The notes: generated from the letters alone by a model not told the origin. DNA of 25,357 bases from CADCVT01 sp036389485 (GCA_036389485.1 DASVPR010000008.1:1-25357); one strand, 5' to 3'. Counted from the first letter of the stretch, positions 1-6,952 are shown. Made by a program: numbers and translations.

Positions 1-426
1 AACAACCACATCTATGACAACGGTGTGGGGGTGATCAACGCGCCGGGCAACAACACGATCACCAACACGGTGGCGACGTTGCGCGACAACTTGATCAACG
101 ACAACACCTGCGGGGTGGCCAGCGGCGCGTTCGGCACCAATGCCAGCACGCCGGATGCCAACACCAACTGCGGGACCGCGGCGGCGGGTGTGGCCGACAA
201 GGTGACGGCGACGCGGTTGACCGGCAATGCGATCTTCGACAACGCGACGGGGATCTTCAGCCGTGGGTTGAACTCGACGGTCGACATCGCGGACAACCAC
301 ATCGTCGGCAACGCGCAGGGGTTGCGGCGGATCGAGAACGGCGTGCTGCGCACGACGGTCCCGGCCACCAACTTCCTGCGCAACGGGGTCGACGACTCCA
401 CCAACGCGACGACGAACCTGGGCTAG
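1..426 (+). CDS. C-terminal end of a right-handed parallel beta-helix repeat protein (5' partial)
   Basis: The frame is open from base 1 and ends at TAG 424-426, giving 141 residues; the start lies outside the window. The sequence is rich in Asn, Asp, Gly, Thr and Val, with recurring short motifs such as NNHIYDNGVGV, DNLINDNTCGV, GNAIFDNATGI and DNHIVGNAQGL. These have the asparagine-ladder look of NosD/pectate-lyase-type beta-helix rungs of about 22-24 residues. Such proteins are generally exported and act as carbohydrate-active enzymes or surface proteins, but no catalytic residues can be assigned from this fragment. Two cysteines, in NTCGV and NTNCG, could form a disulfide. The stop codon shares the tetranucleotide CTAG with the stop of the convergent membrane-protein gene. 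Fold confidence is good; the specific function is unknown. Confidence 0.7.
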   Translation, partial: NNHIYDNGVGVINAPGNNTITNTVATLRDNLINDNTCGVASGAFGTNASTPDANTNCGTAAAGVADKVTATRLTGNAIFDNATGIFSRGLNSTVDIADNHIVGNAQGLRRIENGVLRTTVPATNFLRNGVDDSTNATTNLG

Positions 427-1733
427 CGCCGCAGCGCGGCTCGCACGAGCAGGAAGGCCATCGCCGCGGCAACCGCCGCGGCGATGGCGTTCTCGGCCCC
501 GGCCCACGGGAGCGGCCCTGACGGCGGGGCGAGCTCGCCGTCGCCGGCCCGGGCGCCGATCAGCAGCCAGACGCTCGCGGCGAGCGTCGCCGCGCCGAGC
601 GCCCCGCCGATGCGGGGCGCGTGGCGCAGCGCCCACGCCGCGAGCGCGGCGGCGACCGGGAGCGCGGGCAGCAGCTCACGGCCGGGGAAGCCGGTGTCGT
701 GCTCGAAGACGGGGGAGAGGAACGCGGCGACGAGGAGCTGCGCGCCGCAGAGGGAGACGAGGAAGCCCGCGGTGACCTCGACGTCGATGACGCCCGGCAG
801 CGCGACGCTCAGCCGCTCGCGCACGGAGCGGATGAGCAGGTCGAGCGCGAGGAACGCCAGCGCCCCGAACGGCGCCCAGACGAGCAGGCCCCAGTGCGGG
901 TCGAGCCAGAGCGTCACCAGCCGTTCCGCGCGCTCGGCGTAGTCGGCGGCGCTGCTCGCGCCCGTCGGGTCGCCGGGGACCGCCGCGTACGGCGTCAGGC
1001 CGCCGTACAGCCGCTCGTTGACCGTGAGCAGCACGACCGCCGGCACCAGGACGACCTCGAGTGCCGCGAACGCGGTCAGGCCGCGGCGCCGGCGGCGCAG
1101 CCAACGGGCGAGCGCGATCGCGCAGACGACGGCGACCGGCAGGTACTTGATGCTGAGCCAGGGGAGGATCGCGATGAGCAGCGCCGCGGTCGTCGCTCGG
1201 CGGAACGTGGGCTCGTCGCGCACGCGCAGCGTGTACAGGGCGGCCCCGGCGACCGCCGCGGCCGCGACCGGTTCGCTCGCGACCGTCGTCGCCCACCCGA
1301 GCACGGGAGGGGACAGTCCCCCGACGAGCGTCCCGCCCGTGGCCCAGGGGTCGGGGACGAGGCGGCGCGCGAGCGCGGCGGCGGCGACGAAGCCGAGGGC
1401 GAGCAGGGCGGCGACGAACAGCTCCGCCCCGACCGATCCCGCGATGGCGTACGGCGCGGCGAGGAGCAGCGCGAGCCCGACGCCGGGCGGCTCGTGCAGG
1501 CGACCCTCGGTGAGGCCGGCGACCGGCGTCAGCCCGCCGTCGATCCACGCCGCGTACTCCTGCGCGCGGTAGTCGTCGCTCAGGTCGACGTCGGAGTCCG
1601 AGACGATCGACTCCGCGATGAGGAGGACCCGCGCCTCGCCCTCGCTGTAGTCGGCGTCGCCCGCGGCGTCGAGGCCGATGGTCGCCGCGTACGCCGCGAA
1701 GAGCGCGAGCCAGACGAGCGCCGCGCGCCTTAC
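423..1733 (-). CDS. Polytopic membrane protein, GT-C glycosyltransferase-like, with an abnormal start codon
   Basis: The frame ends at 423 and encodes about 436 residues with roughly nine to ten hydrophobic helices. The first starts at ALVWLALFAAYAATIGL. After it comes an acidic extracytoplasmic loop with DADYSEGEAR, AESIVSDSDVDL and a PPGVG motif. Short first helix, acidic loop and many further helices is the layout of lipid-linked-sugar GT-C/PMT-like transferases, where loop acids are catalytic. That assignment rests on layout only. The reading frame continues upstream inside the lipocalin gene, but those residues are Arg/Ala/Pro-rich shadow sequence, so the gene should begin at the junction. 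There the sequence on the minus strand is GTAA (1733-1730): GTA at the expected start position overlapping the TAA stop of the upstream gene. No in-frame ATG, GTG or TTG lies near. A GAGG sequence sits about 10 bases upstream. It is the last gene of the FadR/GMC operon. Confidence 0.65.
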   Translation of the reverse strand, partial: VRRAALVWLALFAAYAATIGLDAAGDADYSEGEARVLLIAESIVSDSDVDLSDDYRAQEYAAWIDGGLTPVAGLTEGRLHEPPGVGLALLLAAPYAIAGSVGAELFVAALLALGFVAAAALARRLVPDPWATGGTLVGGLSPPVLGWATTVASEPVAAAAVAGAALYTLRVRDEPTFRRATTAALLIAILPWLSIKYLPVAVVCAIALARWLRRRRRGLTAFAALEVVLVPAVVLLTVNERLYGGLTPYAAVPGDPTGASSAADYAERAERLVTLWLDPHWGLLVWAPFGALAFLALDLLIRSVRERLSVALPGVIDVEVTAGFLVSLCGAQLLVAAFLSPVFEHDTGFPGRELLPALPVAAALAAWALRHAPRIGGALGAATLAASVWLLIGARAGDGELAPPSGPLPWAGAENAIAAAVAAAMAFLLVRAALRR

Positions 1734-2710
1734 AGCCGGCCGTCCTCGTGGGGCTGGAGCGGAATCTCGTGCGGCTCGCCGGGCCGGATGCCCAGCTCGT
1801 ACGTCGCGGCGCGGTCGCTGCTCAGCTCGACGGGCGGCTCGCCGTCCCGCTTGATCTGGAGACGCAGGGTCGCGATCGACGAGTGCAGGCTGTGGCGCTC
1901 GTCCATGTCCGGCGCGCGGTAGCGCCAGCCGACGAAGTGCTCCTTCGGCGCCTCGAGCGCGCCTTCGATCCTGAGCCCGTCGCCGGTCAGGACGAACCGC
2001 GCCGCGCCGGCGTCCGCCTCGACCTTCGTGGCGCGGGCGCGGTCGATGCCGCCGAGGCGGTGGCGCGTTCCGTCGAGCTGCAGCGCGCCGTTGGCGATCC
2101 ACGGCGTCGTGACCGGGCCGAGCTTCACCCGACCGGTGACGAACTCGAGCCACGTGTGCTCGTCGTGGCCGTCGAAGTGGCAGCAGTGCTGGTAGATCCA
2201 CCGCTCGGCGTGCTCGGTGCCCCAGTTGTGGCTGACGACGCCCGTCCACCCGTTGAGGTCGTGGCGGCCGAGCTTGCCCTCGAAGCGCGCTGCCGGATGC
2301 GGGGTGAGCGACTTCGTGCGCGGCACGGCCGCCGTGTACATCCACTCGTTGGGCAGGTGGCGCTGCTCGGGCTCGTCCGTCGCGAAGGTGAAGTCCCACG
2401 TCGTGCCCTTCACGCGGCCCTTCGCGCCGTCGCTCGTCAGCGCGCTCTCGCCGATCCGCACGTAGCCCTCCGGAGCCAGCTCCGCGGCGGGGAAGTTCTC
2501 CTTCGTGGCCTTGATCGGCTCCTTGGCGTCGGCGTCGAAGACCGTGAGCCAGACGCTGCCGATCGGGTCGTGGTCCGGGCGCTTGTGGATCGTGTGCCGC
2601 ATCCAGAACGCCCGCGGCTTGTCGGGGTGGTGCGCCTTGAGGAAGTAGCTCTCGTAGAGGCCGTCGCCGGGCTGGGCGTCGGGGAACCGTGGCGCGGCGA
2701 GGTCGGTCAT
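1730..2710 (-). CDS. CrtC/AttH-like lipocalin-fold protein (carotenoid hydratase / tocopherol-cyclase-like superfamily)
   Basis: This 326-residue protein starts at ATG 2710. It has no signal peptide and no membrane segment. Sequence features are an N-terminal ESYFLKAHHPDKPRAFWMRH stretch, a central NGWTGVVSHNWGTEHAERW segment followed by IYQHC, and many alternating beta-strand-like stretches. The HNWG...HAERW motif and overall length resemble the double-lipocalin AttH/hydroxyneurosporene synthase superfamily, which binds or modifies hydrophobic isoprenoid or lipid molecules. I do not see enough to name a substrate. It lies 10 bases downstream of the GMC oxidoreductase, so the two are probably co-transcribed and may act on the same hydrophobic compound. 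Its stop overlaps the presumed start of the membrane-protein gene. The family call is by motif memory, with moderate confidence. Confidence 0.6.
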   Translation of the reverse strand: MTDLAAPRFPDAQPGDGLYESYFLKAHHPDKPRAFWMRHTIHKRPDHDPIGSVWLTVFDADAKEPIKATKENFPAAELAPEGYVRIGESALTSDGAKGRVKGTTWDFTFATDEPEQRHLPNEWMYTAAVPRTKSLTPHPAARFEGKLGRHDLNGWTGVVSHNWGTEHAERWIYQHCCHFDGHDEHTWLEFVTGRVKLGPVTTPWIANGALQLDGTRHRLGGIDRARATKVEADAGAARFVLTGDGLRIEGALEAPKEHFVGWRYRAPDMDERHSLHSSIATLRLQIKRDGEPPVELSSDRAATYELGIRPGEPHEIPLQPHEDGRL

Positions 2711-2720
2711 GTCGCGCGGA

Positions 2721-4406
2721 TCATGCCACCAGGGCGTGCGCGCGGCCGATCGTGGCCGAGTCCGGCTCGTCGCGCGGGGGCGCCTTCGCGACTGCCGCGA
2801 ACGCCGCGCGCGTGGCCAGGGTCATGATCGTCAGCTGCGGGTTCACGCCGAGCGCGGACGGGACGACGGCGCCGTCCGCGACGATCAGCCCGTCGATGCC
2901 CTTCACGCGCAGGTTCCGGTCGACCACGCGCCCGGCCGCCGCGGTGCCGAGCGGGTGGAAGGCGCTCAGGCCGAGCTGCCCCGCTCCGACCCTTCGCTCG
3001 CCCAGCGCCCGCGCCTCGACCACGTTGCTCACCGGCGCGGCGCCTCTGATCGGCACATGCACCCGTCGCGCGCCCGCCGCCAGCTCCAGCTCGGCCGCCC
3101 TGGCGATCGCCCTGACCAGCAGCTCGGCGTCGCGCGGGTTGACGTCGTAGCGGATCAGCGGCCGCCCCGCGACCCCGCGCACCCGGCCGCGCGACGAGTC
3201 GCGGATCATCAGCCCCGCCTGCGCGACGTGGCGCGCGTTCAGCATCAGACGGCGGTGCTCGGCGCCCGCGGCGGGCAGCGAGAGCGCGAGCATGTCCGGC
3301 GGCCCGGCCCACCCCTCGAGCATGATCCCCTCGCCGGCGAACTCGTCGACTGCGTACGCCTGCGGGACGCCCCGCCACTGCTCGACCGGCTCGTCGAACT
3401 CGGCCCAGACGCCGCTGCACGGGTGGATCGAGAGGTTCCCGCCGAGCTCGCCGCGCACGGCCTCCGCGACGCGGCCCCTTCGGGCGCCCGAGGTGCGGCC
3501 CCTCCCCGCGACGCCGCTCCGCGCCAGCAGCGCCGGGGTGTGGATCGCCCCGCACGCGACCACGACCAGGTCCGCGTCGACCCGGAGGGTCCCGCCGCCG
3601 CGGGTGCGGGCGATGACGCCGGTCGCGCGCCGGTCCTTCACGAGCACCTCGGTGACCCGGCAGCCGGTGTACGTGGTCGCGCCGGCGTCCCACGCGAGGG
3701 GGACGTACGTGTTGCCGGTGTGCTGCTTGCCGCCGCTCGGGCACCCGAAGGCGCATACGCCCGACCCGATGCAGCCCCGCGCCGCGCGGTGGAGGTACTC
3801 GCCCGACCAGCCGAGCGCCTGCGCGCCCCGCTCCATCGCGTGTGCGTTCGCACCGGCGACCTCGCGCGGGACCTGGCAGACGTTGAAGATCCGCTCGACC
3901 CGGCGGAAGTAGGGCTCCAGCTCCTCGGCCGACCACAGCCCCCACCGCTCCAGCAGCGCCGGCGGCGTCCGGTAGCACGTGGCCGAGTTCAGGATCGTCG
4001 TCCCGCCGACCGCCCGGCCGAGCGGGAGCGGGATCGCGACGTTCCCGACGGTCACGACCTGCGCCCCGTCGCGGTACAGCCGCGGCGAGACGTCGCGCGG
4101 CCGCGCCGTCAGCTCGTGGGCCTCGACCCACTCGCCCTCCTCCAGCATCGCGACGTCGAGGCCGGCCTCGGCAAGCTCCTTGGCGACGACCGCCCCACCC
4201 GCGCCCGTCCCGACGACCACCGCGTCGACCCGCAGCCGCCGCCGCCCCTTCAGGTGGGCGCCGCGCTCGAGGCGGACGGTGGAGGGGCGAGGCCCCGAGG
4301 TCCCGTCGGAGTACGCGGCCGCGCCCGTCGGCCGAAGCCCCACCGAGCCGCCGTTCGCCGCCGCTCCGCCGCCGCCGCCCGCGGCCGCCCCGCGCGCGGC
4401 GCTCAC
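2721..4406 (-). CDS. GMC-family FAD oxidoreductase, long-chain fatty-alcohol-oxidase-like
   Basis: This 561-residue protein starts at GTG 4406, overlapping the upstream stop as GTGA. Residues 1-58 are a low-complexity Gly/Ala/Pro-rich leader with no clear signal peptide. The dinucleotide-binding motif GTGAGG (66-71) lies in a beta-alpha-beta unit ending in MLEEG. A cysteine-containing segment, GCIGSGVCAFGCPSGGKQHT, resembles the Cys/Gly-rich segment of plant and yeast long-chain alcohol oxidases and cholesterol-oxidase-like GMC enzymes. The C-terminal part carries the GMC active-site pair: the histidine in FHPLGT and the asparagine in ALGVNPQLTI. The segment ADGAVVPSALGVNP is close to the family consensus. 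Expected chemistry is flavin-dependent oxidation of an alcohol to an aldehyde or ketone. The co-operonic small protein upstream looks like the partner subunit. The natural substrate is inferred to be hydrophobic and is not shown. Confidence 0.85.
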   Translation of the reverse strand: MSAARGAAAGGGGGAAANGGSVGLRPTGAAAYSDGTSGPRPSTVRLERGAHLKGRRRLRVDAVVVGTGAGGAVVAKELAEAGLDVAMLEEGEWVEAHELTARPRDVSPRLYRDGAQVVTVGNVAIPLPLGRAVGGTTILNSATCYRTPPALLERWGLWSAEELEPYFRRVERIFNVCQVPREVAGANAHAMERGAQALGWSGEYLHRAARGCIGSGVCAFGCPSGGKQHTGNTYVPLAWDAGATTYTGCRVTEVLVKDRRATGVIARTRGGGTLRVDADLVVVACGAIHTPALLARSGVAGRGRTSGARRGRVAEAVRGELGGNLSIHPCSGVWAEFDEPVEQWRGVPQAYAVDEFAGEGIMLEGWAGPPDMLALSLPAAGAEHRRLMLNARHVAQAGLMIRDSSRGRVRGVAGRPLIRYDVNPRDAELLVRAIARAAELELAAGARRVHVPIRGAAPVSNVVEARALGERRVGAGQLGLSAFHPLGTAAAGRVVDRNLRVKGIDGLIVADGAVVPSALGVNPQLTIMTLATRAAFAAVAKAPPRDEPDSATIGRAHALVA

Positions 4407-4762
4407 AGCCGCCCCTCCGCGCGCCTCACCGCGAGCCCCCTCGCGGCCACCTCGCGCGCGTCGTAGCCGAGCGCGCGCATCACCGCCTCGTCGCCGTAGT
4501 AGCAGTGGGCGGCGATGCGGGCGAGGAGCTGTGCGCCTCCGCCGCGCACGCCCTTCCCGCTCTCGATCCGCCGCGCGACGTCGCCGCGCGCCGCCACGCG
4601 GAGGAGGAGGCGGAGCGCGGCGCGGTTCGGGCCGGGCGCGGCCCGCAGCCAGTCGTCGAACGCGGCGAGCGCGTCGGTCCGTTCGACCGGCGGCAACCCG
4701 TCGTCGGCGGGGACGGCCGCCGCCAGTAGCCGCTCGACCGCTCGCCGCTCGCCGCGCCTCAT
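4403..4762 (-). CDS. Gluconate 2-dehydrogenase subunit 3-like small protein, partner of the GMC oxidoreductase
   Basis: This 119-residue protein starts at ATG 4762, overlapping the regulator's stop as ATGA, and ends overlapping the GMC start as GTGA. It is alpha-helical and Arg/Ala/Leu-rich. The C-terminal segment LLARIAAHCYYGDEAVMRALGYD resembles, in its YYGDxxVxRxLGYD core, the small subunits that accompany membrane or soluble GMC dehydrogenases. Such subunits often carry a Tat signal; none is visible here, so this complex is probably cytoplasmic. Plant fatty-alcohol oxidases carry a comparable helical domain fused N-terminally to the GMC domain, so this may be a split version of that architecture. 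Position and motif support the pairing; the family name is tentative because the protein is short and divergent. Confidence 0.6.
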   Translation of the reverse strand: MRRGERRAVERLLAAAVPADDGLPPVERTDALAAFDDWLRAAPGPNRAALRLLLRVAARGDVARRIESGKGVRGGGAQLLARIAAHCYYGDEAVMRALGYDAREVAARGLAVRRAEGRL

Positions 4763-5454
4763 CCCGCGAGCGCCTCCTCGAGCGCGCGCTCCTGCCGCTC
4801 CGCCAGCTCGGCGACGGCGGCGCGCGCCGCCTCGGGGTCCCGCCGCGCGACCGCTTCGGCCGCGCGCTCGTACATCGCGTGCTGGTCGGGCGTCACGAGC
4901 CCGTCGAACAGCGCCGCGTGCTCGAAGTAGATGGGCCGCACGGAGTTGAGGATCAGCGAGAACACGATGTTCCCGGCGGCCTCGACGACCCCGGCGAAGA
5001 AGGTGAAGTCGGCGGTCTGCTCGCGGGCGGCGACCCGTGCGAGCGCGCGGAGCTCCTCCGCCTGTGCGTCGGTCCGCCGTTCGGCCGCGAGCCCCGCCGC
5101 GACGGAGAGCATCCACCGCCGCGCCTCCATCAACGCGCGCAGCGTCTCCCGGTTCACGCCGGTCGGGTCGAAGAGCACGTGCGCGATGACGTCCAGCCCG
5201 CTGGCGGTCCGCCAGTCGGAGACCCGCATCGCATCCCCGTGCCGCACGTCGACGAGCCGCAGCTGCTCCAGCCGCTTGATCGCCTCGCGGACCGTCGTCG
5301 CGTTCAGCCCGTACTCCCTCGCCAGCGTCCGCTGCGACGGAAGCTTCTCACCCGCCGCGTACCGCCCCGCGAGGATCTCGTCCCGCAGGACCGAGAAGAG
5401 CTCCTGCGAGGCCGTCGTTCTCCGTAGCTGTTCCACTGATCGGAACAGTAACAC
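4759..5454 (-). CDS. FadR/GntR-family transcriptional regulator (wHTH + FCD)
   Basis: The protein is 231 residues from GTG 5454, or 225 from a second in-frame GTG at 5436. I prefer 5454 because it restores the FRSVEQL beginning typical of this family, but neither start has a clear Shine-Dalgarno. The N-terminal winged helix includes LRDEILAGRYAAGEKLPSQR and the recognition-helix region LNATTVREAIKRLEQLRLV, both standard for GntR proteins. The C-terminal all-helical FCD-type effector domain runs from about residue 90 to the end. The usual metal-ligand histidine after the aspartate (D-x-x-F-H) is replaced here: the segment reads DFTFFAG. This argues for a metal-independent ligand pocket, as in acyl-CoA-sensing FadR. 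It heads the operon with the GMC oxidase and is divergent from the MaoC gene, so it probably controls both sides of the intergenic region. Confidence 0.85.
   Translation of the reverse strand: MLLFRSVEQLRRTTASQELFSVLRDEILAGRYAAGEKLPSQRTLAREYGLNATTVREAIKRLEQLRLVDVRHGDAMRVSDWRTASGLDVIAHVLFDPTGVNRETLRALMEARRWMLSVAAGLAAERRTDAQAEELRALARVAAREQTADFTFFAGVVEAAGNIVFSLILNSVRPIYFEHAALFDGLVTPDQHAMYERAAEAVARRDPEAARAAVAELAERQERALEEALAG
5428..5448. promoter_or_regulatory. Candidate operator: inverted repeat CTGTTCC-N7-GGAACAG
   Basis: Two perfect 7-base arms (5428-5434 and 5442-5448) flank a 7-base spacer. The repeat overlaps the first codons of the GntR-type regulator, including its alternative GTG start at 5436. 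An inverted repeat at the start of such a gene would fit autoregulation. Part of the repeat is also constrained by the coding sequence, so it could be fortuitous. Confidence 0.35.
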
Positions 5455-5462
5455 GATTGTTA

Positions 5463-5546
5463 GCGTGCCTGGCACCGCAATGTTTGCGTGCCTGGCACCG
5501 CAATGTTTGCGTGCCTGGCACCGCAATGTTTGCGTGCCTGGCACCG
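5463..5546. repeat. Tandem array of 23-bp repeats, each holding the palindrome GTGCCTGGCAC
   Basis: There are three identical 23-base units at 5463-5485, 5486-5508 and 5509-5531, and a fourth truncated copy of 15 bases at 5532-5546. Each unit contains GTGCC-T-GGCAC, an 11-base inverted repeat with a single central base, then the AT-richer linker CGCAATGTTT. The array fills the gap between the divergent GntR-type regulator and MaoC genes. It could be a cluster of operators, a hairpin-type dispersed repeat (REP-like), or a replication-slippage product. It is not a CRISPR, because there are no spacers. Confidence 0.9.
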
Positions 5547-5554
5547 TTCCCCGG

Positions 5555-5995
5555 GTGGAGGTTCGGAAGGGTGAGCGTTTCGGACCTACGGCGTGGCGGC
5601 GGGTCACGCAGGAGGAGATCGACGCGTTCGCTCGGATCAGCGGCGATCGGCAGTGGATCCACACCGACGTCGAGCGGGCGAGGCGGGAGAGCCCGTTCGG
5701 GACGACGATCGCGCACGGCAACCTCACGCTCTCCCTGATCGACGGCTTCCGCGACGAGCTCGTCGGCGCCGCGCCGGCCGGGACGAGGCTCGGCGTCAAC
5801 GTCGGCTACGACCGCGTCCGGTTCCCGGCGCCGGTGCGCGCCGGGGCGGAGGTGCGCGCGACGATGGAGATCGTGAGCGTCACCGAGCGTGACGACGGCT
5901 GGGTCGAGGTCGTGCAGCGCTTCACCGTCGAGGTGCGCGACGAGGACCGGCCCGCCTGCGTCGCTGACTCGGTCGTCAGGGTCCTGCGGGCGTGA
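5555..5995 (+). CDS. MaoC-like (R)-specific enoyl-CoA hydratase
   Basis: This 146-residue single hot-dog-fold protein starts at GTG 5555, just after the tandem repeat array. The catalytic motif is plain: D31 and H36 in SGDRQWIHTD, followed by SPFGTTIAHGNLTLSL. The spacing and even the numbering match the Asp/His dyad of PhaJ-type (R)-hydratases. The length (about 140-150 residues) is normal for NodN/MaoC stand-alone proteins. Expected reaction: reversible hydration of a trans-2-enoyl-CoA to the (R)-3-hydroxyacyl-CoA, in the cytoplasm. The stop overlaps the next gene as GTGA, so the two are coupled. It is divergent from the FadR-like regulator and probably under its control. Acyl-chain specificity cannot be read from the sequence. 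Confidence 0.88.
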   Translation: MEVRKGERFGPTAWRRVTQEEIDAFARISGDRQWIHTDVERARRESPFGTTIAHGNLTLSLIDGFRDELVGAAPAGTRLGVNVGYDRVRFPAPVRAGAEVRATMEIVSVTERDDGWVEVVQRFTVEVRDEDRPACVADSVVRVLRA

Positions 5996-6468
5996 CCGCC
6001 GACCTTCCGCCCGCGGTCGCGCGCATGCTGGCCGGCACCGCGTACGGCAGGCGACGGGCGACCGCGCTGACCGAGGAGCTGCGCGAGGTCGTGCTGCCCG
6101 AGGGCCAGGAGCGCCATGCGGAGGCGCGCGCGAGCGGCGCCGGGCGCCGCCGCGCCGGCCGGATCGACTGGCTCGGGGAGATCGAGGGCACCCGCGCCGC
6201 TCTCGTCTGCGAGATCAAGAACACGGACTGGGACGCGATGGCGCCGCACCGCGTCGTCCCGAACGCGCGCCGCCACGCGCGCCAGCTGTGGCGCTACCTC
6301 GACACGCCGGAGGTGTCGGCGATCGGCGAGGAGTTCGTGCAGCTCTTCATCGAGTACCCAGCGTGGCCGCAGACGCCCGGGCGCGGCGAGGAGGTCGAGC
6401 GCGTCCTGAACGACAACGGCATCACGGTCGTGTGGGTCGAGGAGCCCGCGCCAGGAGCGAGCGGATGA
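5992..6468 (+). CDS. Small PD-(D/E)XK-like protein of unknown function
   Basis: This 158-residue protein starts at GTG 5992, overlapping the MaoC stop. I do not recognise a named family. The core reads GRIDWLGE, then about ten residues, then the hydrophobic strand AALVCEIKN, giving D59...E74-x-K76. This is the spacing and strand context of a PD-(D/E)XK nuclease active site. A helix downstream contains Q98-L-W-R-Y102, matching the QxxxY motif of RecB/Cas4-type members. The N-terminal 50 residues are helical and basic. No signal peptide or membrane segment is present. The 3' end overlaps the convergent GrpB-family gene by 47 bases. It could be a small nuclease or a catalytically silent relative; the neighbouring metabolic genes do not point to a DNA-processing role. 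Confidence 0.6.
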   Translation: MTADLPPAVARMLAGTAYGRRRATALTEELREVVLPEGQERHAEARASGAGRRRAGRIDWLGEIEGTRAALVCEIKNTDWDAMAPHRVVPNARRHARQLWRYLDTPEVSAIGEEFVQLFIEYPAWPQTPGRGEEVERVLNDNGITVVWVEEPAPGASG

Positions 6469-6952
6469 GCGGCCCCTTCGCCTCCGCGTAGTCGTCCATC
6501 GACGGCCAGTCGCGCGCGGCGAGGGACCGCTTCAGGGCCTCGTACTCCGCGCGTGCGGCCGCATCGCGCCGCAACAACTCGCGCAGGCGGAGGTAGTCCT
6601 GCGCCGCGGCGCCGTCCGCCCACAGGTGCACGTGGACGTCGCGCGAGGGCGTCCGGAACATCCGGTGCCCCGGCTCGACGACGCGCAGCTCGTAGCCCGC
6701 GCCGCGCAGAGGCTCGGCGAGCGACGGAGCTTCCGGGTCGGCGACGACCACGAGGATGTCGACGATCGGCTTCGCCGCGAGGCCCGGGACCGCCGTCGAG
6801 CCGATGTGCTCGATCCGCAGCGCCACGTCGCCCAACGCGGAGCGAAGGCGGGTCGCGTGGGCCGAGAACCGGGCGGGCCAGGACGGGTCGTACTCGGCGA
6901 GCCGGAACGGGCCCCGCGACGGCTCGCCGAAGATCGTGGGATCAGGCGCCAA
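6422..6952 (-). CDS. GrpB family (UPF0157) nucleotidyltransferase-fold protein
   Basis: This 176-residue protein probably starts at TTG 6952. No other start precedes the conserved region, and this one overlaps the end of the acyl-CoA dehydrogenase by 11 bases, suggesting coupling. Family hallmarks are the YDPSWPARF beginning, the GST motif in IEHIGSTAVPGLAAKPIVDI with the D of IVDIL, and the HVHLW strand. These are typical of the GrpB/UPF0157 group, which has a polymerase-beta nucleotidyltransferase fold. Length is normal. The biochemical role of the family is not well defined, and some members occur fused to dephospho-CoA kinase. The gene overlaps the convergent PD-(D/E)XK-like gene by 47 bases. 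It is not a CBASS-type cyclase. Confidence 0.85.
   Translation of the reverse strand: MAPDPTIFGEPSRGPFRLAEYDPSWPARFSAHATRLRSALGDVALRIEHIGSTAVPGLAAKPIVDILVVVADPEAPSLAEPLRGAGYELRVVEPGHRMFRTPSRDVHVHLWADGAAAQDYLRLRELLRRDAAARAEYEALKRSLAARDWPSMDDYAEAKGPLIRSLLARAPRPTRP

Noticed and set aside
423..2399. N-terminally extended membrane protein of 658 residues from an ATG at 2399
   Set aside because: The extra 220 residues overlap the lipocalin gene in another frame and are Arg/Pro/Ala-rich with no domain or membrane character.
5463..5546. CRISPR-like array
   Set aside because: Repeats are directly abutting with no unique spacers, and no cas gene is present.
5457..5738. Small plus-strand gene starting inside the tandem repeats
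   Set aside because: The peptide is only a translation of the repeats and then an out-of-frame reading of the MaoC gene, whose own frame has catalytic motifs.
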